Assembly: GCF_002891535.1 (NCBI RefSeq)
Contig: NZ_PDZR01000002.1
Location: 1 to 64,000, forward strand
DNA length: 64,000 bases
From: Methylocella silvestris
GTDB lineage: Bacteria; Pseudomonadota; Alphaproteobacteria; Rhizobiales; Beijerinckiaceae
Reading direction: 5' to 3'
The position numbers and the translations under genes were made by a program. Numbering within the stretch: position 1 is the first letter of the stretch; every line of letters begins with the position of its first letter. Below, piece by piece: positions 58,022-64,000 of this stretch. The notes below the pieces were generated by a model. The model saw only the letters and a program-made list of their open reading frames with translations. It searched no databases and had not been told where the DNA came from.

Positions 58022-60529
58022 ATGGATGGACAGGCCGATGCCTCGCTTGTGACGAATGTGGAGGCGACCGCCGCTGGGGCGGCGCCGGCGGTGACGGAAG
58101 TCGCCGAAATCCGTGACCGCATCCTCGAAAAGCTCAAACATTCGGTCAGCAAGAACGTCGCCTCGGCGACGCCGCACGACTGGTTCATCGCGACCGCGCT
58201 CAGCGTGCGCGACAAGATCGTCGAAAGCTGGCTCAACTCGATCGACAACGCCAAGAAGACCGGACGCAAGCGGGTCTATTACCTCAGCCTTGAATTCCTT
58301 ATCGGCCGTCTGCTGATCGACGCCCTGACCAATATGGAGCTGATCGACCAGACACGCGCCGCGCTCGCCGAACTCGGAGTGGATCTCGAAACCCTGCGCG
58401 AGATCGAGCCGGACGCGGCGCTGGGCAACGGCGGCCTCGGCCGACTCGCCGCGTGCTTCATGGAAAGCATGGCGACGCTTTCAATCGCCGCCTATGGCTA
58501 TGGCATCCGCTACGATCACGGCCTGTTCCGTCAGCGCATCAAGGACGGCCGTCAGCTCGAATATCCGGAAGACTGGCTCTCCTATGGCAATCCGTGGGAG
58601 TTCCAGCGGCGCGAACTCGTCTATGGAATCGGCTTCGGCGGCCATATCGAGACGCAGACGCTGCCGGACGGCGAATTGAAGCAAGTCTGGATGCCCGGCG
58701 AGACGGTTGAAGCGCTCGCCTATGACACGCCGATCGCGGGGTGGCGCGGCGCGCATATCAACACGCTGCGGCTGTGGGCCGCGCGCGCCGCCGATCCGCT
58801 GCGGCTCGACATGTTCAACAGCGGCGATCATGTCGGCGCCCTGATGGACCGGGTTCGCGCCGAATCGATCTCCAAAGTGCTCTATCCCGGCGATACCAGC
58901 CCGGCCGGGCAGGAGCTGCGCCTAAGGCAAGAATATTTCTTCGCATCGGCCTCGCTACAGGACCTCGTGCGGCGGCACCTGTCCTTGTTCGGAGACATCC
59001 GCACCCTTGCCGACAAGGCCGCCATTCAGCTCAACGACACCCATCCGGCGATCGCCGTCGCCGAACTGATGCATATACTGGTCGATCGCCACGACATCCC
59101 CTGGGATGAGGCTTGGGGGATCACCAAGGCGACGTTCAGCTACACCAACCACACCCTGCTTCCCGAAGCCCTCGAAACCTGGCCGGTGCCGCTCATGGAG
59201 CGGCTGCTGCCGCGTCATATGCAGATCATCTATCTCATCAATGCGCTCCACCTTGAAAAGGTCGGCAAGGGGCCCGATGCCAGCGGCGCGCGGCTCGCAG
59301 CGCTTTCGCTGATCGACGAATCGCATGGACGGCGCGTGCGCATGGGACATCTCGCCTTCCTCGGCTCGCATAAGGTCAATGGCGTCTCGGCGCTGCATTC
59401 CGACCTGATGAAGACGACCGTTTTCCGCGATCTTGAATCCGTTGAACCCGGCAAGATCACCAACAAGACCAATGGCATCACCTTCCGCCGCTGGCTCAAG
59501 GAGGCCAATCCCGCGCTCACCTCGTTGCTGACCGAGGTCGTCGGAGATACGCTTCTTGACGACGCCACAATCCTCGAGAAAGTCGCGCCCTACGCCGATG
59601 ACGCCGCCTTCACGGAACGTTATGCGGCGATCCGGCGCGCCAATAAGGTTGCGCTCAGCGCCCTCGTTCGTGACCGGCTCGGCGTCAAGCTCGATCCAGA
59701 CGCCCTGTTCGACGTGCATATCAAGCGTATTCACGAATATAAGAGACAGATTCTCAATATTCTCGAGACGGTGGCGATCTTCGAGGAAATTCGCGCTCAG
59801 CCTTTCCGCGAGTGGATTCCGCGCGTGAAGATTTTCGCCGGCAAGGCGGCGGCGAGCTACACAACGGCCAAGCTGATCATTCAGCTCGCCAATGACGTCG
59901 GCAAGGTGGTCAACTCGGATCCGACGGTGCGCGGACTGCTCAAGGTCGTGTTCCTGCCGAACTACAATGTGAGCCTCGCCGAACGCATCATTCCCGCCGC
60001 TGATCTCTCCGAGCAGATCTCGACTGCGGGAATGGAGGCCTCTGGAACCGGCAATATGAAGTTCGCGTTGAACGGAGCGTTGACGATCGGAACTCTCGAC
60101 GGGGCCAATGTCGAGATCCTCGAAAGAGTCGGCGCGCCGAATATCTTCATCTTCGGACTGACGGCGGATCAAGTTGAAGCCAAAAGGACGCAGGGCATCA
60201 GCGGTCAGGAGGCGATCGCCAAGTCGCAGCGCCTGTCCGAGGCGCTGGAGTCGATCGCCTCGGGAGTGTTCTCGCCGGAGCAGCCGGATCGATACCGCCC
60301 GCTGGTTGACGCCCTGACCTACAATGACTTCTTCCTGGTGACCGCCGACTTCGACAGCTACTACAATATGCAGCGCGACGTCTTCAGGCGCTGGCGCGAT
60401 AAAAAGAGCTGGTGGCGCTCCGCTGTCATCAACACGTCAAACATGGGGTGGTTCTCTTCGGACAGGACCATCACGGAATATGCGCAGGAGATATGGAACG
60501 TTCCAACGACGCCGCCCGGACGCCACTGA
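58022..60529 (+). CDS. glgP: Glycogen phosphorylase
   Basis: This 835-residue enzyme cleaves glycogen with phosphate to give glucose-1-phosphate. It has the phosphorylase landmarks GNGGLGRLAACF (near 140), KIFAGKAAASY (near 606), and the PLP-binding segment EASGTGNMKFALNGALTIGT with Lys near 680. The length and motifs match bacterial GlgP. It is the first of glgP-glgB-glgC, and glgB starts 2 bases after its stop, so they form an operon. Metabolic role: release of stored glucose in the cytosol. The start ATG at 58022 gives the usual length. Confidence 0.95.
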   Translation: MDGQADASLVTNVEATAAGAAPAVTEVAEIRDRILEKLKHSVSKNVASATPHDWFIATALSVRDKIVESWLNSIDNAKKTGRKRVYYLSLEFLIGRLLIDALTNMELIDQTRAALAELGVDLETLREIEPDAALGNGGLGRLAACFMESMATLSIAAYGYGIRYDHGLFRQRIKDGRQLEYPEDWLSYGNPWEFQRRELVYGIGFGGHIETQTLPDGELKQVWMPGETVEALAYDTPIAGWRGAHINTLRLWAARAADPLRLDMFNSGDHVGALMDRVRAESISKVLYPGDTSPAGQELRLRQEYFFASASLQDLVRRHLSLFGDIRTLADKAAIQLNDTHPAIAVAELMHILVDRHDIPWDEAWGITKATFSYTNHTLLPEALETWPVPLMERLLPRHMQIIYLINALHLEKVGKGPDASGARLAALSLIDESHGRRVRMGHLAFLGSHKVNGVSALHSDLMKTTVFRDLESVEPGKITNKTNGITFRRWLKEANPALTSLLTEVVGDTLLDDATILEKVAPYADDAAFTERYAAIRRANKVALSALVRDRLGVKLDPDALFDVHIKRIHEYKRQILNILETVAIFEEIRAQPFREWIPRVKIFAGKAAASYTTAKLIIQLANDVGKVVNSDPTVRGLLKVVFLPNYNVSLAERIIPAADLSEQISTAGMEASGTGNMKFALNGALTIGTLDGANVEILERVGAPNIFIFGLTADQVEAKRTQGISGQEAIAKSQRLSEALESIASGVFSPEQPDRYRPLVDALTYNDFFLVTADFDSYYNMQRDVFRRWRDKKSWWRSAVINTSNMGWFSSDRTITEYAQEIWNVPTTPPGRH

Positions 60530-60531
60530 CG

Positions 60532-62751
60532 ATGAAACAAAACGCGGGCGCCCCGGCGAGGGACGTCCGTGGCTGGCGGCTTGGCGAGGACCACATCGCC
60601 GCCATCGGCGCTGCCCTGCACAGCGATCCCTTCGCTGTCCTCGGGCCGCATGAAACGCCCGAGGGCCTGGTCATCCGGGCCTTTTCGCCCGACGCCGACA
60701 CGCTTGTCGCGGTGACCGCCGACGGCAGCTATTTTAAACTCGAGAACCGCGGCGGCGGGGTGTTCGAGGGGCTCGCCCCCGGCGTCTCCGCGCCGTTGCG
60801 CTATGAGCTCGAGGCCGCCAACGCCGGCGGCTCCTGGCGCTTCATCGACCCCTATTCCATTGGCCCCGTGCTCGGCCAGATGGATGATTATCTTCTCGTT
60901 GAAGGCACCCATCGCGCGCTCTATCAAAAACTCGGCGCGCATCTGATGCAGGTCGAGGGCGTCGCGGGCGTTCATTTTGCAGTTTGGGCGCCAAACGCCG
61001 CGCGCGTCTCGGTCGTCGGCGACTTCAATCGCTGGGACGGACGGTTGCATCAGATGCGCAAGCGCATCGATTCCGGCCTTTGGGAGATTTTCGCGCCGAA
61101 TGTCGAGGCGGGAGCGGCCTATAAATATGAAATCATCGCCGGCGACGGCCGGCTGTTGCCGCTAAAGGCCGATCCTGTCGGCTTTGCCGGAGAAATGCGC
61201 CCCTCGACCGCTTCGATCGTCGCGCGGATCGATGATTTCCAATGGACCGACGACGCTTTTCTGGAGCTTCGCCGCAAGCGAGAGGCGTGGCGCGAGCCGA
61301 TGACGACCCTCGAGGTTCACCTCGGTTCGTGGCGGCGCGGCGAAGGCGGCCGTTTCCTCACCTATGATGAACTCGCCGATCAGTTGATCCCCTACGCCCT
61401 CGATCTCGGTTTCACCCATCTCGAACTGATGCCCGTCTCCGAGCATCCGCTCGACGCCTCCTGGGGCTATCAGCCGATCGGGCTCTTCGCGCCGACGCGG
61501 CGATTCGGCGATCCGGCCGCTTTCGCGCGCTTCGTCGATCGGGCGCATGTCGCCGGGCTCTCTGTGATCCTCGACTGGGTGCCGGCGCATTTTCCAACCG
61601 ACATGCATGGGCTCGCAGAGTTCGACGGCGCCCCGCTCTATGAGCACGCCGATCCGAGACGTGGATTTCATCCCGATTGGAACACGGCGATCTATGATTT
61701 CGGCCGGCGCGAAGTGTCGGCCTTCCTCATCGCCAACGCCTTGTTCTGGCTCGACCGCTATCACATCGACGGATTGCGCGTCGACGCGGTCGCCTCCATG
61801 CTCTACCTCGATTATTCACGCAATCCCGGCGAATGGCTGCCCAATGAGGACGGCGGCAATGACAATCGCGACGCGGTCGCGTTTTTGAAGCGCTTCAACG
61901 AGCTTGTGTATGAAACCCATCCAGGCGTCGTAACCTTGGCCGAGGAATCGACCTCCTGGCCGGGCGTCTCCGCGCCGACGGCGACGGGCGGGCTCGGCTT
62001 TGGCTTCAAGTGGAACATGGGCTTCATGCATGACACGCTGGAATATATGGAGATCGATCCGATCTACCGGCGCTGGGCGCATGACAAGCTGACCTTCGGC
62101 CTCGTCTACGCTTTTTCTGAAAATTTCGTGCTGCCGCTGAGCCATGACGAAGTCACCCATGGCAAGGGCTCGCTGCTCGAGAAAATGTCTGGCGACGACT
62201 GGCGCATGTTCGCCACCCTGCGCGCCTATTACGGCTTCATGTGGGGCCATCCCGGCAAGAAGCTGTTGTTCATGGGACAGGAGTTCGCCCAGCGCCAGGA
62301 ATGGCGAGAATTCAGAGAGCTTGACTGGTTCCTGCTCGACGCGCCTGCCCACAAAGGCGTGCAGAATTTGATCCGCGACCTCAACAGGCTCGTCAAGGAG
62401 ACGCCCGCGCTCTACCGGCGCGACAAGGATCCGGCCGGATTTTCCTGGATCATCGGCGATGATTTCGACCATTCCGTGTTCGCCTTCCTGCGCTATGGCG
62501 ACGACGGCGACCTGCCGGTCGCGATCATCAGCAACTTTACGCCGGAGCCGCGCTACAACTACACAATCGGCCTGCCGCGCAGCGGGTTGTGGCGCGAGGC
62601 GATCAACACGGACGCCTCGCCCTATTGGGGCTCGGGCGTCGGCAATTTCGGCGCGATCCTGGCGCGAGACGAGCCTTCGCATGGGCAGCCAGCTTCGGCG
62701 CAAATCACCCTTCCTCCTCTCGCAACCCTGTTCTTCATTCCGAATATTTGA
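60532..62751 (+). CDS. glgB: 1,4-alpha-glucan branching enzyme
   Basis: This 739-residue GH13 enzyme makes alpha-1,6 branches in glycogen. It has N1 and CBM48-type N-terminal domains (to about residue 245), a catalytic barrel with [11 protein letters not shown] (nucleophile Asp418), [11 protein letters not shown] (acid Glu near 471) and [12 protein letters not shown], and a C-terminal beta domain. The ATG at 60532 lies 2 bases after the glgP stop; the open frame upstream lies inside glgP. Branching enzyme in the same operon as GlgP and GlgC fits glycogen build-up and use. Confidence 0.95.
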   Translation: MKQNAGAPARDVRGWRLGEDHIAAIGAALHSDPFAVLGPHETPEGLVIRAFSPDADTLVAVTADGSYFKLENRGGGVFEGLAPGVSAPLRYELEAANAGGSWRFIDPYSIGPVLGQMDDYLLVEGTHRALYQKLGAHLMQVEGVAGVHFAVWAPNAARVSVVGDFNRWDGRLHQMRKRIDSGLWEIFAPNVEAGAAYKYEIIAGDGRLLPLKADPVGFAGEMRPSTASIVARIDDFQWTDDAFLELRRKREAWREPMTTLEVHLGSWRRGEGGRFLTYDELADQLIPYALDLGFTHLELMPVSEHPLDASWGYQPIGLFAPTRRFGDPAAFARFVDRAHVAGLSVILDWVPAHFPTDMHGLAEFDGAPLYEHADPRRGFHPDWNTAIYDFGRREVSAFLIANALFWLDRYHIDGLRVDAVASMLYLDYSRNPGEWLPNEDGGNDNRDAVAFLKRFNELVYETHPGVVTLAEESTSWPGVSAPTATGGLGFGFKWNMGFMHDTLEYMEIDPIYRRWAHDKLTFGLVYAFSENFVLPLSHDEVTHGKGSLLEKMSGDDWRMFATLRAYYGFMWGHPGKKLLFMGQEFAQRQEWREFRELDWFLLDAPAHKGVQNLIRDLNRLVKETPALYRRDKDPAGFSWIIGDDFDHSVFAFLRYGDDGDLPVAIISNFTPEPRYNYTIGLPRSGLWREAINTDASPYWGSGVGNFGAILARDEPSHGQPASAQITLPPLATLFFIPNI

Positions 62752-62813
62752 AACTGAGCAACGTCGAGCTGAAGCGAGCCGTCCCTGTTGAACGCGTCCA
62801 AAGGAATCAATCG

Positions 62814-64000
62814 ATGAGAACGAGCGCGCCGATCGGCCGCCAGGCCATGGCTTTCGTGCTCGCCGGGGGGCGCGGCAGTCGCCTGCTCGAACTGACCGAT
62901 CGCCGCGCCAAACCCGCGGTCTATTTCGGCGGCAAGATGCGCATCATCGATTTCGCGCTGTCGAATGCGCTGAACTCGGGCATCCGCCGCGTCGGCGTCG
63001 CGACGCAATACAAGGCGCACAGCCTAATCGGCCATCTGACGCGCGGCTGGAATTTCTTCAGGGCCGGCAGCAACGAGACCTTCGACATCATGCCGGCGAG
63101 CCAGCGCGTCTCGGAGGATCAATGGTATGCCGGCACCGCCGACGCCGTCTTCCAGAACATCGACATCATCCGCGACCGCGCGCCAAAATATATGGTGATC
63201 CTCGCTGGAGACCACATCTACAAGATGGACTATGAGATCATGCTGCAACAGCATGCCGATCGCGGCGCCGACGTCACGGTCGGCTGTCTTGAAGTGCCGC
63301 GCGAGGAGGCGTCCGCTTTTGGCGTCATGCATGTCGACCCCAAGGACCGCATCATCGACTTCGTCGAAAAGCCCGCCAATCCGCCGCCGATGCCGGGCAA
63401 ACCAGACAAGGCGCTGGCGTCGATGGGCATTTATGTGTTCGAGACCAATTTTCTGTTCGATCAGCTCGAGCGTGACGCCGCCGACCCGCATTCGAGCCGC
63501 GATTTCGGCAAAGACATCATCCCCTATCTCGTCAAGCACGGCAAAGCGATCGCCCATCATTTTTCCGATTCCTGCGTGCAGTCGGGCGAGGCGGGCGCCG
63601 ACTATTGGCGCGACGTCGGCACGGTCGACGCCTATTGGGAAGCCAATATCGACCTGACCGACATCGTCCCGGAGCTTGACCTGTTCGACAAGGAATGGCC
63701 GATCTGGACCGACGGCGCCGTTACGCCGCCCGCCAAATTCGTCCACGACGAAGATCTGCGGCGCGGCATGGCCGTATCCTCCGTCGTGTCGGGCGGCTGC
63801 ATCATCTCCGGCGCCTATGTGAAGCGCTCGATGCTGTCCACCGGCGTTCGCATCAACTCCTATTGCGAGGTAGAGAACGCCGTCATTCTTCCCTACGTCG
63901 AAATCGGCCGCTCGACGCGGCTGCGCAATGTTGTGATCGACCGGGGCGTCAAGATCCCCGGCGACCTGGTCGTCGGCGAGGACGAAGCGCTCGACGCCGA
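62814..64000 (+). CDS. glgC: Glucose-1-phosphate adenylyltransferase (partial)
   Basis: The gene runs off the window end, so 395 residues are seen of about 420. It has the nucleotide motif [12 protein letters not shown] at residues 13-24, [19 protein letters not shown], the catalytic-site region [12 protein letters not shown], and a C-terminal left-handed beta-helix ([15 protein letters not shown]). It makes ADP-glucose from glucose-1-phosphate and ATP, the step committed to glycogen. AAAGGAATCAATCG precedes the ATG at 62814. Its neighbours glgP and glgB, and probably glgA downstream, complete the pathway. Confidence 0.95.
   Translation, partial: MRTSAPIGRQAMAFVLAGGRGSRLLELTDRRAKPAVYFGGKMRIIDFALSNALNSGIRRVGVATQYKAHSLIGHLTRGWNFFRAGSNETFDIMPASQRVSEDQWYAGTADAVFQNIDIIRDRAPKYMVILAGDHIYKMDYEIMLQQHADRGADVTVGCLEVPREEASAFGVMHVDPKDRIIDFVEKPANPPPMPGKPDKALASMGIYVFETNFLFDQLERDAADPHSSRDFGKDIIPYLVKHGKAIAHHFSDSCVQSGEAGADYWRDVGTVDAYWEANIDLTDIVPELDLFDKEWPIWTDGAVTPPAKFVHDEDLRRGMAVSSVVSGGCIISGAYVKRSMLSTGVRINSYCEVENAVILPYVEIGRSTRLRNVVIDRGVKIPGDLVVGEDEALDA

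Noticed and set aside
1-64000. Prophage, insertion sequence, integron or CRISPR content
   Set aside because: No transposase, integrase, phage structural gene, or regularly spaced repeat-spacer array was seen on either strand.

Overview
The window is one stretch of GC-rich (roughly 63-65% by eye) bacterial chromosome. Gene content and order point to an alphaproteobacterium of the Rhizobiales/Hyphomicrobiales, most likely near Beijerinckiaceae (Methylocella, Methylocapsa, Beijerinckia type). The reasons are the chvI-chvG-hprK-mannose-type EIIA-HPr block, the short HPr kinase, the two-Mop-domain ModE, the alpha-2-macroglobulin/PBP1C pair, many small secreted proteins, and palindromic repeats of the 'gagcatga...' type common in this order. 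The lineage is inference. I see no phage, transposase, plasmid or CRISPR signal; this is ordinary chromosome with some lineage-specific genes.

Layout. 1-4.3 kb: the end of a Gly/Trp-rich protein, a small secreted protein, a ligase-associated exonuclease with an ATP-dependent DNA ligase, and two small unknowns. 4.7-6.2 kb: a methyltransferase and ModE. 6.8-12.2 kb: ChvI/ChvG, HPr kinase, EIIA and HPr, then a ThiF/MoeB-like protein and tRNA-Gln(CUG). 12.2-14.5 kb: small or unknown genes, DUF1328 and a Tat-type MBL-fold hydrolase. 14.6-29.9 kb, minus strand: a large envelope cluster made of a giant exported protein, alpha-2-macroglobulin and PBP1C, followed by an AtoE-type transporter. 30-34.2 kb: PPK2, a secreted protein and three molybdenum-cofactor maturation genes (XdhC, molybdopterin-binding, MobA-like). 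34.3-39.3 kb: a FUSC/HlyD efflux pair, an esterase, a glycosyltransferase and a small membrane protein. 39.4-41.6 kb: a DUF6502/DUF5666 pair behind two identical-arm palindromes. 41.7-49.8 kb: metabolic genes and a MarR/oxidoreductase divergon with a clear operator. 50-57.7 kb: DEAD-box helicase, YaiI, Nudix, PAP2 phosphatase and a multi-PAS HWE histidine kinase. 58-64 kb: glgP-glgB-glgC, with glgC cut by the window end.

How genes work together. ChvG/ChvI with HprK, EIIA and HPr is a sensory and carbon/nitrogen regulatory block without sugar permease components. The giant protein, A2M and PBP1C overlap one another and look translationally coupled, which suggests an envelope-protection module. 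XdhC, the molybdopterin-binding protein and the MobA-like protein would finish cofactor for a molybdenum hydroxylase encoded elsewhere; ModE lies 26 kb away. GlgP, GlgB and GlgC handle glycogen breakdown, branching and ADP-glucose supply, and the GH13 glucosidase may feed the same pool.

The best candidates for something new are the three-gene envelope operon with its giant repeat protein, the palindromic repeat read in frame through pbpC, and the DUF6502/DUF5666 pair with its paired operators. Starts were adjusted to Shine-Dalgarno sites and gene overlaps where the longest frame was implausible; those choices are inference.
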